A stretch of DNA of 6,376 bases from an uncultured Fusibacter sp. (lineage in GTDB: Bacteria > Bacillota > Clostridia > Peptostreptococcales > Acidaminobacteraceae), in assembly GCA_937958285.1 (NCBI GenBank), contig CALFXQ010000323.1, forward strand, positions 1 through 6,376. The letters are read 5' to 3'. Under the pieces are notes generated by a model. It was not told the DNA's origin. It searched no databases and was given only the letters and a program-made list of their open reading frames with translations. Positions 1-6,376 of the stretch are shown one piece after another. Positions within the stretch are counted from its first letter, which is position 1. Every line of letters begins with the position of its first letter. The position numbers were made by a program, and so were the translations under genes.

Positions 1-26
1 ATTATTATAAAATTATGAATTGTTTG

Positions 27-36
27 AAGGAGGTGT
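27..36 (+). promoter_or_regulatory. Ribosome binding site setting the TTG start of the activase gene
   Basis: AAGGAGGTGT is a near-perfect Shine-Dalgarno sequence, with its GGAGG core (29-33) six bases before the TTG at 40. It supports the unusual start codon, since no in-frame ATG lies nearby and the protein's first conserved block (HDGPGIRT) begins only 12 residues in. The AT-rich bases 1-20 contain a TATAAA (6-11) that could be a -10 box, but any matching -35 box would lie outside the window, so no promoter is called. Confidence 0.85.
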
Positions 37-39
37 CCT

Positions 40-882
40 TTGCTCGTTACGCGCATTCAACGTTTTTCCCTTCACGACGGCCCAGGAATACGCACAACGT
101 TCTTCTTTAAAGGCTGTCCTTTAAGGTGTGCCTGGTGTCACAATCCAGAGACTTGGCGCTTTTGTGAAGAATCCTTTTACAATAAAACCGAGTGTCGCAG
201 CTGCAAGCTATGCGAGGCGCTCGAGTTCTGCCCTGTCGATTACAAAGGCACTTATGGCGAGGCACACACCACCGCATCTCTAGTAGAAATCGCACTAAAA
301 GACCAGGCTTTTTATACCCAATCGGGCGGGGGCATCACGCTAAGCGGCGGCGAAGTGCTCGCACAGCCCATAGATGCACTAGAGGCACTCGTGATTGCTC
401 TAAAAAAGCACGGTTTGCACCTCGCATTAGATACCAGTGGCCATGGTCCACGCACACATATTCAGCGTTTGCTCCCTTATATAGATACCCTGCTATTTGA
501 CCTTAAACTGCTCGATAGCCTAAAACATCGACAATTTACCGGTGTCGACAACACGCAGATTCTAGCAAATCTAATGTGGCTTATCGCTCATAAGCCCGAC
601 CATCTAAAGCTGCATTTACGACTACCCCTAATTGACGGTGTGAACTGCTCCAACACCGATCTAGTAACACTGGTGTCTTGGCTCGGCAGTCACGATAGAA
701 ACCACCGCATTGATCAAATTGACCTGTTGCCCTATCACAAAATGGGCCAACAAAAAGGGCTTCAACTTGAAGAAGCCATTGAACTGCCAGACTTTGAATC
801 TCCCGCTTCCGAAATTCTCGAACATTATAAAAGTACACTGAGTGCCTGTCACTACGCGGTGACTTTAGGAGGTCTATTATGA
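40..882 (+). CDS. hypE: Radical SAM activating enzyme for trans-4-hydroxy-L-proline dehydratase (glycyl-radical enzyme activase)
   Basis: This 280-residue protein is a glycyl-radical-enzyme activase. It uses S-adenosylmethionine and a [4Fe-4S] cluster to abstract a hydrogen from the conserved glycine of its partner, here almost certainly the dehydratase encoded next. The radical SAM cluster motif CxxxCxxC is C26, C30 and C33, preceded by HDGPGIRT and followed by HNPE. Next comes a short cysteine-rich insert (C52, C55, C58, C64, then P65), which looks like half of the ferredoxin-like domain usual in this family. Other family marks are SGGGITLSGGEV (95-106, SAM-binding region), DTSG (131-134), FDLK around D154, the RLP-GVN block from R194, and LPYHKMG with H233. 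The TTG start is chosen for its strong ribosome binding site. The stop overlaps the next start (ATGA). The partner assignment rests on gene context; the enzyme class is secure. The name hypE collides with the unrelated hydrogenase maturation gene. Confidence 0.93.
   Translation: MLVTRIQRFSLHDGPGIRTTFFFKGCPLRCAWCHNPETWRFCEESFYNKTECRSCKLCEALEFCPVDYKGTYGEAHTTASLVEIALKDQAFYTQSGGGITLSGGEVLAQPIDALEALVIALKKHGLHLALDTSGHGPRTHIQRLLPYIDTLLFDLKLLDSLKHRQFTGVDNTQILANLMWLIAHKPDHLKLHLRLPLIDGVNCSNTDLVTLVSWLGSHDRNHRIDQIDLLPYHKMGQQKGLQLEEAIELPDFESPASEILEHYKSTLSACHYAVTLGGLL
866..873 (+). promoter_or_regulatory. Ribosome binding site for the dehydratase, inside the end of the activase gene
   Basis: TAGGAGGT lies six bases (counted from AGGAGG) before the ATG at 879 and is itself coding sequence for the activase C-terminus. 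With the ATGA stop/start overlap at 879-882, this implies translational coupling, with a strong site that lets new ribosomes load on the dehydratase gene. Confidence 0.8.
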
Positions 883-3284
883 AACTACGCGGCTCAACAC
901 CTAGAACACAGCGTCTACGCCAAGAGAGTGTTTCCACAACGCCCCTACTGGATATGGAGCGCGGCTTTTACTTTACCGAGGCCTACAAAGCGCACGAGGG
1001 CTCCGTGTCGATTCCCGTGCTTAGGGCATTGGCACTTAAACACTACCTAACCCATAAGACGCTGTGGCTTGGCGAAGACGAACTGATTGTGGGCGAAAAG
1101 GGCAAATCGCCACAGGCTGCTCCTACGTTTCCAGATTTGTGTTGCCACACCCTCGAAGATATGCAAGTGATCAACGCCCGTGAGCTGATTCGCTTCACAG
1201 TTACTGAAGAAGATCTTAAGCTTCAAGAAAATGTGATTTTGCCTTACTGGTCAAAGCGCGCACTCCGAAATCGCATTGTGGAAGCCATGACGCCAGAATG
1301 GCACCAGTGCTACACCAGCGGCGTCTTTACCGAATTTATGGAGCAGCGGGGCCCTGGGCATACCGTAGGCTCTGCCATTTACTATCAGAAGGGGTTTGAA
1401 GGCTTTAAATCAGACATCGAAGCGGCTATTAGCGCCTTAGACCCACTGAGAGATGCCCACTATCTCGACAAGCTAGAAGCCTTAAAAGGGATGGCCATCA
1501 GCTGCGATGCCATTATGGTGCTAGGCGACCGCTATAGTCAGTTAGCCCTTTCGCGTGCCGAGGCCTGTGCTGAGCCCCAGAGAAAAGCTACCCTTTTGGA
1601 CATCGCCCAAAACTGTGCCGTTGTGCCCAGACAAGCGCCAAAGACTTATTGGCAAGCCCTTCAAATGTATTGGTTTGTCCACTTGTTGGTCACCCTCGAA
1701 GTGAATCCCTGGGATGCCTTTAGTCCTGGTAGACTCGATCAACATCTCGGCGGCTTCTACCAAGAAGATCTCAAAAAGGGCCACCTCACCGAAGCAGATG
1801 CCCTTGAGCTGCTCGAGTGCCTGTGGATTAAATTCAACAATCAACCGGCCCCGCCAAAAGTGGGCATTACATTAAAGGAAAGTGCGACCTATACGGATTT
1901 TGCCAATATCAACACCGGCGGCATTACACCTAGTGGCGAAGACGGCGTGAATCCCGTAAGTTATTTAATCTTAAAGTGCATGGACGAAATGCAATTGCTT
2001 CAACCTAGTTCTAATGTGCAAATCAGCAAAAAAACGCCTGATCATTTTTTAAAAACCGCACTGCAAATCTCGAGAAAGGGCTGGGGACAACCGGCACTCT
2101 ACAATACAGATGCCATTGTTCAAGAGCTCTTAAACGCAGGTAAGACCCTGCAAGATGCGCGTTTGGGCGGCGCAAGTGGCTGCGTAGAAACCGGCTGTTT
2201 TGGCTTAGAGGCCTATATTCTTACAGGCTATTTCAATCTGCCAAAGATTTTAGAAATTGCCCTTCACAACGGCTTCGACCCAGTGAGTCAAAGACAACTC
2301 GGCATAAAAGAAGAGCACTTCGATCTCGACACCCTAGATTTCGACGGCCTTGTGGCGCTGTTTTGGCGTCAGCTCGATCATTTTCTTAGCATTAAACTCA
2401 GCGGCAGCAATGTGATTGAGGCCATTTACGCAAAGCAAATGCCCGTGCCCTTTTTATCCGTGATTACAGGGGACTGCATTCAAAATGCCCTCGACTATAA
2501 TGCCGGTGGCGCAAGGTATAACACCAGCTACTTGCAGGGGGTTGGCATCGCCACCATAACAGATTCTCTAAGTGCGCTTCGCCACTTGGTATATGGAGAT
2601 CATCCCCCACTTCACATGGGAAAACCCCTAACTTTAAGTGCCTTTGTGGAAACTCTAGACGCAAACTTTGAAGGACCTGATGGCGAGCGCCTTCTCGCGC
2701 GCTGTCGTCACGATGTGCCAAAATACGGCAACGATGACGACCGCGCCGACCGTCTCATGCAAATGGTGTTCGAGGGTTACTATGCGCGCGTCACCGGACG
2801 CCCCAATACCAGAGGTGGGCACTATCGCATCAATATGCTCCCCACCACTTGTCATGTGTACTTTGGCGAGGTGATGCTCGCCACGCCCAATGGTCGCATG
2901 GCCCATATGCCTCTAAGCGAGGGTATCTCTCCAGAAAAGGGTGCAGACCGACAAGGACCCACTGCAGTGATTAAATCCTGTGCAAAAATGGACCACTTAA
3001 AGACCGGTGGCACCTTGCTCAATCAACGCTTTACCCCTTCTGCTGTAGCCGGTGAATCGGGGCTTCACATCTTAAGTAGTGTGGTGCGTACCTATTTTAG
3101 CTTAGATGGCCACCATATTCAGTTTAATATTGTGGATAGCGCCACGTTAATTGCAGCTCAAAACGACCCAGAACAATACAAGGACCTCATTGTAAGGGTC
3201 GCGGGTTATAGCGATCACTTTAGAAATCTCAGCAGAGCACTACAAGATGAAATTATCGGTAGAACCGCCCATCGTCTCGATTAG
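879..3284 (+). CDS. hypD: trans-4-hydroxy-L-proline dehydratase, glycyl radical enzyme
   Basis: This 801-residue cytoplasmic enzyme dehydrates trans-4-hydroxy-L-proline to (S)-1-pyrroline-5-carboxylate, which a reductase can turn into proline. It has the two parts of a glycyl radical enzyme: a large PFL-like barrel domain (roughly residues 20-640) and a C-terminal glycine radical domain. The radical glycine is G776 in RVAGYSDHF, 25 residues from the end. The thiyl-radical cysteine is C435 in GCVETG, with E437 two residues on. A Cys-x-Glu arrangement marks the dehydratases and excludes pyruvate formate-lyase, which has two adjacent cysteines. As I recall the Clostridioides difficile HypD (789 residues), its active-site residues F152, H160, D278, S334, F340, C434, E436 and Y450 all have counterparts here at plus one: F153, H161, D279, S335, F341, C435, E437 and Y451. 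Long stretches elsewhere also match, for example KFNNQPAPPKVGITLKES and SCAKMDHLKTGGTLLNQRF. This supports the specific substrate, not only the family. No frameshift or missing key residue is seen. The radical form would be destroyed by oxygen. The symbol is shared with an unrelated hydrogenase maturation gene. Confidence 0.95.
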   Translation: MKLRGSTPRTQRLRQESVSTTPLLDMERGFYFTEAYKAHEGSVSIPVLRALALKHYLTHKTLWLGEDELIVGEKGKSPQAAPTFPDLCCHTLEDMQVINARELIRFTVTEEDLKLQENVILPYWSKRALRNRIVEAMTPEWHQCYTSGVFTEFMEQRGPGHTVGSAIYYQKGFEGFKSDIEAAISALDPLRDAHYLDKLEALKGMAISCDAIMVLGDRYSQLALSRAEACAEPQRKATLLDIAQNCAVVPRQAPKTYWQALQMYWFVHLLVTLEVNPWDAFSPGRLDQHLGGFYQEDLKKGHLTEADALELLECLWIKFNNQPAPPKVGITLKESATYTDFANINTGGITPSGEDGVNPVSYLILKCMDEMQLLQPSSNVQISKKTPDHFLKTALQISRKGWGQPALYNTDAIVQELLNAGKTLQDARLGGASGCVETGCFGLEAYILTGYFNLPKILEIALHNGFDPVSQRQLGIKEEHFDLDTLDFDGLVALFWRQLDHFLSIKLSGSNVIEAIYAKQMPVPFLSVITGDCIQNALDYNAGGARYNTSYLQGVGIATITDSLSALRHLVYGDHPPLHMGKPLTLSAFVETLDANFEGPDGERLLARCRHDVPKYGNDDDRADRLMQMVFEGYYARVTGRPNTRGGHYRINMLPTTCHVYFGEVMLATPNGRMAHMPLSEGISPEKGADRQGPTAVIKSCAKMDHLKTGGTLLNQRFTPSAVAGESGLHILSSVVRTYFSLDGHHIQFNIVDSATLIAAQNDPEQYKDLIVRVAGYSDHFRNLSRALQDEIIGRTAHRLD

Positions 3285-3304
3285 TTTTAACGCGTTCACA
3301 TATG

Positions 3305-3310
3305 AAAGGA
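3305..3310 (+). promoter_or_regulatory. Ribosome binding site that places the aminopeptidase start at 3317
   Basis: AAAGGA ends six bases before the ATG at 3317. An in-frame ATG at 3302 would put this site inside the gene and has no purine-rich sequence of its own in front of it, so the shorter start (protein beginning MPNN) is preferred. Confidence 0.75.
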
Positions 3311-3316
3311 TGCCTT

Positions 3317-5131
3317 ATGCCAAATAATATCCACTTCGACAGAATTACAGCACTGCGTGCATCAATGACCGAGCATGGTATCGATGCTTATATTGCCGTG
3401 GCAGGCGATGCCCATGGCACAGAGTACTTGCACCCACACTTTAAAGGGCGCGATTGGCTCACCGGATTTACAGGTTCTAGGGGCACGGCGCTTATCACCC
3501 AAGATGCGGCGCTGCTTTGGACCGATGGCCGCTATTTTATTCAAGCGGCAAAAGAACTTGACGGCAGTTCTATCACAATGATGCGGTTGGGTTTCCCCGA
3601 AGATCCCACTCTGCCTCAGTGGCTAAATCATCATCTTCAAAGCGGTGCATGTGTCGGCTTTGACGGCATGGCCATGCCCGTCTCTGAAGTGAATGCCCTC
3701 CACTTGGCCTTTGGCGATAAGAAAATTGCCATAAATGCCAATTTTGATCTTGTCGGCGCGCTCTGGCACGACAGACCTTCTCTACCCGCTGCAAAAGTCA
3801 GGGTGCACGCCCTTACTTACACTGGGCGCACGGCCGAAGAAAAGCTTTGCGATGTGCGCGCTGAACTCGACAAAATCAAAGAAAAAAAGGGTCTGCAGGG
3901 TCCCTTAAAACACCTTATATGCAGGCTCGACGACATTGCTTGGCTCTTTAACCTGCGCGGCGATGCCATCCCAAACAACCCTTACTTCTTCTCTTTTGCC
4001 ATCGTCGATGAGCAGTCGGCCACCCTCTATCTCGATATGTCCCAGTGCGACCACGAGGTGCGTTCCCACTTGTCAGAGAACGGCGTTGAAATCAAACCCT
4101 ATCAGGCCTTACTTGAAGAAGTAGCGTCCCTCGTGGTGCCAGGCACCTTCTTAATTGAGGAGCAATCTACGCCATATGGCATTGTAAAAGCGCTAAAAGA
4201 TGCCGATCAAATGCTGATTGCCGATCTCTTGCCTACCACGATGCTCAAAACGATTAAAAACTGTACGGAGCAAGCCAATGTGAGGCGCGCGTATTTGCAA
4301 GACGGATTGGCCATGGTGCGATTTATTCGCGCCCTTAAAGAAACGCCAACGGCCTATACCGAATACAGCGTTGGCACGGCTCTCACCGAATATCGCAAAG
4401 CGCTTCAAGATGCCATGGGCAATAGCTTTGATACGATTTGCGGCTACCGCGAGCACGCCGCAATGATGCACTATAAAGCCTCTGCTGAATCCTGCTATGC
4501 GCTAGAGGCTCGTGGACTGGTGCTCATTGACTCGGGTGGGCAATACTTGAGTGGCACCACCGATGTTACCCGCACCATCGCCCTCGGACCGCTAACTGAC
4601 CTTGAGCGTTTTGACTATACCTTGACCTTAAAGGCCATGCGATATTTGGCCGACACTGTGTTTATGCGCGGTGCAACGGGCACGCATCTAGATGGTCTTT
4701 GCAGGCATCACATGTGGCAACATGGGCTCGACTACAAGTGTGGCACAGGACACGGCCTAGGGTTTCACCTTGGTGTGCACGAAGGACCCCAAAGCCTTAG
4801 CATGAATCCATCGAGTCATTTGGTGGTGCCAGGTATGCTGCTCACCGACGAACCAGGTGTGTACCGCGAGGGAATTAGCGGTGTGAGAATCGAAGATACG
4901 CTCCTTTGCGTGCCTCATTTAGAAAATGCTTTTGGCACATTTTACAGCTTCGAAAATCTCACGTTAGTGCCTTACGATAGAGATGCCATCGACGCCGCCT
5001 TGCTAACAGCAGATGAAATCGCGGCCATCGATGCCTATCACCAACAGGTTTATACACAACTTGCACCGCATTTGTCAATAGACGATGCCGCTTGGCTCAA
5101 AACAGCCACTGCGCCGCTGCTTGAAATTTAG
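3317..5131 (+). CDS. pepP: Xaa-Pro aminopeptidase (aminopeptidase P), family M24B, long three-domain form
   Basis: This 604-residue metallopeptidase removes the N-terminal residue of peptides whose second residue is proline (probably also hydroxyproline). Its length and architecture match the long form, as in animal XPNPEP1. There are two creatinase-like N-terminal domains (about residues 5-140 and 155-315), a pita-bread catalytic domain (about 320-535), and a small C-terminal M24 domain with FENLTLVPYDRDAID followed by LLTADEIAAIDAYH. The five metal ligands are all visible: D405 (IDSGGQY), D416 (TTDVTRT), H479 (GTGHGLG), E512 (DEPGVY) and E526 (RIEDT). Their spacing matches the human enzyme to within one residue. 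Catalytic histidines H385 (MMHY) and H488 (VHEG) are present. C475 stands where I recall a histidine (H485) in the human enzyme. There is no signal peptide, so it should act in the cytoplasm on imported peptides. It starts 32 bases after the dehydratase with no terminator between, which implies one operon and a role in freeing proline or hydroxyproline. Prolidase activity cannot be excluded, but the long form favours aminopeptidase P. Confidence 0.93.
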   Translation: MPNNIHFDRITALRASMTEHGIDAYIAVAGDAHGTEYLHPHFKGRDWLTGFTGSRGTALITQDAALLWTDGRYFIQAAKELDGSSITMMRLGFPEDPTLPQWLNHHLQSGACVGFDGMAMPVSEVNALHLAFGDKKIAINANFDLVGALWHDRPSLPAAKVRVHALTYTGRTAEEKLCDVRAELDKIKEKKGLQGPLKHLICRLDDIAWLFNLRGDAIPNNPYFFSFAIVDEQSATLYLDMSQCDHEVRSHLSENGVEIKPYQALLEEVASLVVPGTFLIEEQSTPYGIVKALKDADQMLIADLLPTTMLKTIKNCTEQANVRRAYLQDGLAMVRFIRALKETPTAYTEYSVGTALTEYRKALQDAMGNSFDTICGYREHAAMMHYKASAESCYALEARGLVLIDSGGQYLSGTTDVTRTIALGPLTDLERFDYTLTLKAMRYLADTVFMRGATGTHLDGLCRHHMWQHGLDYKCGTGHGLGFHLGVHEGPQSLSMNPSSHLVVPGMLLTDEPGVYREGISGVRIEDTLLCVPHLENAFGTFYSFENLTLVPYDRDAIDAALLTADEIAAIDAYHQQVYTQLAPHLSIDDAAWLKTATAPLLEI

Positions 5132-5150
5132 TTTTTGGGGTATCTATATT
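5121..5150 (+). promoter_or_regulatory. Candidate sigma-70-type promoter for the CAP protein gene
   Basis: TTGAAA (5121-5126) and TATATT (5145-5150) each differ by one base from the -35 and -10 consensus and are 18 bases apart. The -35 box lies within the last codons of the aminopeptidase gene. Transcription would begin near 5157, giving a leader of about 28 bases that keeps the ribosome binding site. There is no terminator between the two genes, so read-through from the operon is also possible. This is inferred from sequence match only. Confidence 0.45.
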
Positions 5151-5171
5151 CTGAGAGATGGTTGACTCAGC

Positions 5172-5180
5172 AAAGGAGGT
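5172..5180 (+). promoter_or_regulatory. Ribosome binding site that places the CAP protein start at 5185
   Basis: AAAGGAGGT is an almost ideal Shine-Dalgarno sequence just before the ATG at 5185. An in-frame ATG at 5158 would place this site inside the gene, has no such sequence before it, and would add nine residues in front of an otherwise normal signal sequence. Confidence 0.85.
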
Positions 5181-5184
5181 ACCC

Positions 5185-6045
5185 ATGAAGCAAGTTCTGC
5201 TTATCCTACTGACGGTTATGATTGTGATTGCCGTGGCACTTCCAGGTTGGGTAGTCCCCACGAGCATGGCAAAAGAAGAGGTGGCTTTTTTTGAAGACGA
5301 AGCTATTCCTCTAGGGGATTTGAATCTTTTTGAGGCAAATGCCTTTGGTTTGACAAGTAAATGGCTAGAGGGCGTCACACTACACGCACTCGGCGCAGAT
5401 GCCTTAAATCCAGGTTTCACCGGTCAGACCCGCTCGCAAATCGAGGCCGTTGTTGGCTCACCCTTAACGGTTTACGCAAATACCACAATTTCTGCACTCA
5501 ACAATAAAACCCGGGGGTATTACGCTCAGGGAGACGATGTGCTTTTGGTCTACTACGACAATAAAAAACAAGGCACTGCTCTTTTTACCCTTCAGTTTAA
5601 TGCAGAAGTCGCTAGACAAACGCGATTCATGACCCAACCCGTATACGATAACGAAAGTCTCGTGCAAATGACCAGCGATACAGTGGTACTCCTAAATGGC
5701 GTTCGCCAAAGCTACCAAAGAAAACCGCTAAAGGCCTCTAAACCCTTATCGGCCGTCGCCATTAAGCACAGTGAAGACATGGTGAAAAACAATTACTTTA
5801 GCCACACCAATAGCAAAGGCCTTGGGCCAAAAGCGCGCATTCAAGGGGCAAAAATCTCGTTTAAAGCCTTTGGCGAAGCACTTACCGCTGGGTCGTATAC
5901 ACCAGTTGAGGCGCTCACTGCTTGGCTAAACTCAGATGGTCACAGACCCATTGTTTTAGGTGACTACAACACCGCAGGCCTAGGCATTGCCACCGGTCAA
6001 ACCACCTATGGCATCTACTACACTTTAAAAGTCATTAGACAATAA
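5185..6045 (+). CDS. Secreted or membrane-anchored CAP (SCP/PR1, YkwD-like) domain protein with CAP-associated N-terminal domain
   Basis: The 286-residue protein starts with a lysine and a long hydrophobic stretch (about residues 4-24). SMA at 27-29 could be a signal peptidase I site, so it is exported or anchored outside the membrane. An acidic linker follows. A region from about G80 (GQTRSQIEAVVGSP) to about 165, with the pattern YAQGDDVLLVYYD, resembles the CAP-associated domain found in Firmicutes. From about residue 186 comes a CAP domain: LSAVAIKHSEDMVKNNYFSH with H207, then E231 in GEA, E242, and H253 in NSDGHRPIVLG. These four match the conserved His/Glu residues of the CAP cavity, although the usual GEN is GEA here. 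CAP proteins of bacteria are of mostly unknown function; members occur in spore coats and on cell surfaces. No substrate can be named. The gene is on the same strand as the hydroxyproline genes, 53 bases after them, with its own likely promoter, so it may be an independent unit ending at the hairpin that follows. Confidence 0.88.
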   Translation: MKQVLLILLTVMIVIAVALPGWVVPTSMAKEEVAFFEDEAIPLGDLNLFEANAFGLTSKWLEGVTLHALGADALNPGFTGQTRSQIEAVVGSPLTVYANTTISALNNKTRGYYAQGDDVLLVYYDNKKQGTALFTLQFNAEVARQTRFMTQPVYDNESLVQMTSDTVVLLNGVRQSYQRKPLKASKPLSAVAIKHSEDMVKNNYFSHTNSKGLGPKARIQGAKISFKAFGEALTAGSYTPVEALTAWLNSDGHRPIVLGDYNTAGLGIATGQTTYGIYYTLKVIRQ

Positions 6046-6054
6046 GCCCGCAAA

Positions 6055-6093
6055 AAAGCAGTTAACGCCAGTAAATCTCGCGTTAACTGCTTT
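6055..6093. terminator. Bidirectional rho-independent terminator between convergent genes
   Basis: A perfect 14-bp inverted repeat (6055-6068 with 6080-6093) encloses an 11-base loop. On the plus strand the stem is followed by a T-rich run (6091-6100 and beyond), suited to end the CAP gene transcript. On the minus strand it is followed by the complement of six A's at 6052-6057, suited to end the GGDEF gene transcript. It lies 9 bases after the CAP stop and one base beyond the GGDEF stop. Confidence 0.85.
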
Positions 6094-6094
6094 C

Positions 6095-6376
6095 TTATTT
6101 CTTATCGTCGAAAAGGGCCACGCAGTTTCTGCCTCTTTGCTTGCCCTGATAAAGGGCAGCATCTGCATGTTTAATAATGTCTTGCCAAGACACATTGGCA
6201 CTGTTTAGCGCTAGACCAATGGTACAAGTCACGCTCAACTGCTCGCTCCCATATAACACATCCTTTGTTTGTACTGATTGCCTCACTCGTTCAGCGACGC
6301 TTTTGGCATCCACTTCACCTGTTTCTGGAAAGATGATTAAGAACTCCTCACCGCCCCATCGCCCAATCACATCGTA
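6095..6376 (-). CDS. GGDEF domain protein (diguanylate cyclase), C-terminal part, cut by the window edge
   Basis: The frame stays open to the last base of the window, so the 93 visible residues are the end of a longer protein. They begin YDVIGRW and carry GGEEF (6341-6355), the active form of the signature of enzymes that make cyclic di-GMP from two GTP. The rest of the domain is normal: a block ending TCTIGLAL, then HADAALYQGKQRGRN near the C-terminus. Any GTG or ATG near the edge is not the true start, because the first half of the GGDEF domain is missing. The inhibitory RxxD site and any N-terminal sensor or membrane domain would lie outside. The gene is convergent with the CAP gene and shares its terminator. 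It has no visible tie to hydroxyproline use. Confidence 0.93.
   Translation of the reverse strand, partial: YDVIGRWGGEEFLIIFPETGEVDAKSVAERVRQSVQTKDVLYGSEQLSVTCTIGLALNSANVSWQDIIKHADAALYQGKQRGRNCVALFDDKK

Noticed and set aside
581..937. Minus-strand open frame of 118 codons across the activase/dehydratase junction
   Set aside because: It lies antisense to two genes with clear motifs, has no recognisable domain and no convincing start signal. The same holds for the other antisense and out-of-frame stretches at 107-295, 192-500, 1542-1844, 2464-2906, 3573-3794, 4193-4471 and 5097-5420.
879..3284. Reading as pyruvate formate-lyase, glycerol dehydratase or choline trimethylamine-lyase
   Set aside because: There is no adjacent cysteine pair as in pyruvate formate-lyase, and the residues recalled as lining the hydroxyproline site of HypD are all conserved at a constant offset.
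3289..3296. Palindrome AACGCGTT between hypD and pepP
   Set aside because: Eight bases only, without flanking symmetry; expected by chance at this length.
3302..3316. Upstream in-frame ATG for the aminopeptidase (five extra residues)
   Set aside because: No ribosome binding site precedes it, and the AAAGGA at 3305-3310 is well spaced for the ATG at 3317.
5151..5170. Small inverted repeat CTGAG...CTCAG before the CAP gene
   Set aside because: Five base pairs around a ten-base loop, with no T run after it, is within chance and does not make a terminator or a recognisable operator.
5158..5184. Upstream in-frame ATG for the CAP protein (nine extra residues)
   Set aside because: It lacks a ribosome binding site and would bury the AAAGGAGGT at 5172-5180 inside the gene; the MKQVLL start gives a normal signal sequence.
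1..6376. CRISPR arrays, tRNA or rRNA genes, riboswitches, insertion sequences
   Set aside because: No regularly spaced direct repeats, no tRNA-like or rRNA sequence, no long leader that could hold a riboswitch, and no transposase or terminal repeats were seen; almost all of the window is coding.

Overview
This window looks like a piece of the chromosome of an anaerobic Gram-positive bacterium of the Firmicutes, most likely Clostridia-like. The reasons are the strong purine-rich ribosome binding sites in front of every complete gene, an oxygen-sensitive glycyl radical enzyme with its activase, a CAP protein with the extra N-terminal domain typical of Bacilli and Clostridia, and base composition near half G+C by eye. 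The species cannot be named from the sequence alone.

Layout. Positions 40-5131 (+) hold three closely spaced genes that read as one operon. They are a radical-SAM glycyl-radical-enzyme activase (40-882, TTG start), a glycyl radical enzyme identified as trans-4-hydroxy-L-proline dehydratase (879-3284), and a long-form Xaa-Pro aminopeptidase of family M24B (3317-5131). The first two overlap by ATGA, and the third begins 32 bases after the second. A secreted or membrane-anchored CAP-domain protein follows on the same strand (5185-6045), behind a plausible sigma-70-type promoter that overlaps the end of the peptidase gene. A 14-bp perfect hairpin with A/T flanks on both sides (6055-6093) then separates it from a convergent gene, the C-terminal end of a GGDEF diguanylate cyclase (6095-6376, minus strand), which runs off the window.

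How the genes work together. The peptidase can remove the residue in front of an N-terminal proline, and probably hydroxyproline, from short peptides. The dehydratase turns free trans-4-hydroxyproline into pyrroline-5-carboxylate, and the activase installs its glycyl radical. With a pyrroline-5-carboxylate reductase (not in this window) the product would be proline, for biosynthesis or Stickland fermentation. The set therefore suggests use of collagen- or plant-wall-derived hydroxyproline peptides. The CAP and GGDEF genes have no visible functional tie to this.

The families here are known; I do not see an undescribed system. The points most worth a second look are the pairing of the peptidase with the hydroxyproline dehydratase, and the reduced cluster insert of the activase, which has four cysteines instead of the usual eight. 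No RNA genes, CRISPR arrays, insertion sequences or gene-free stretches over 300 bases were seen.
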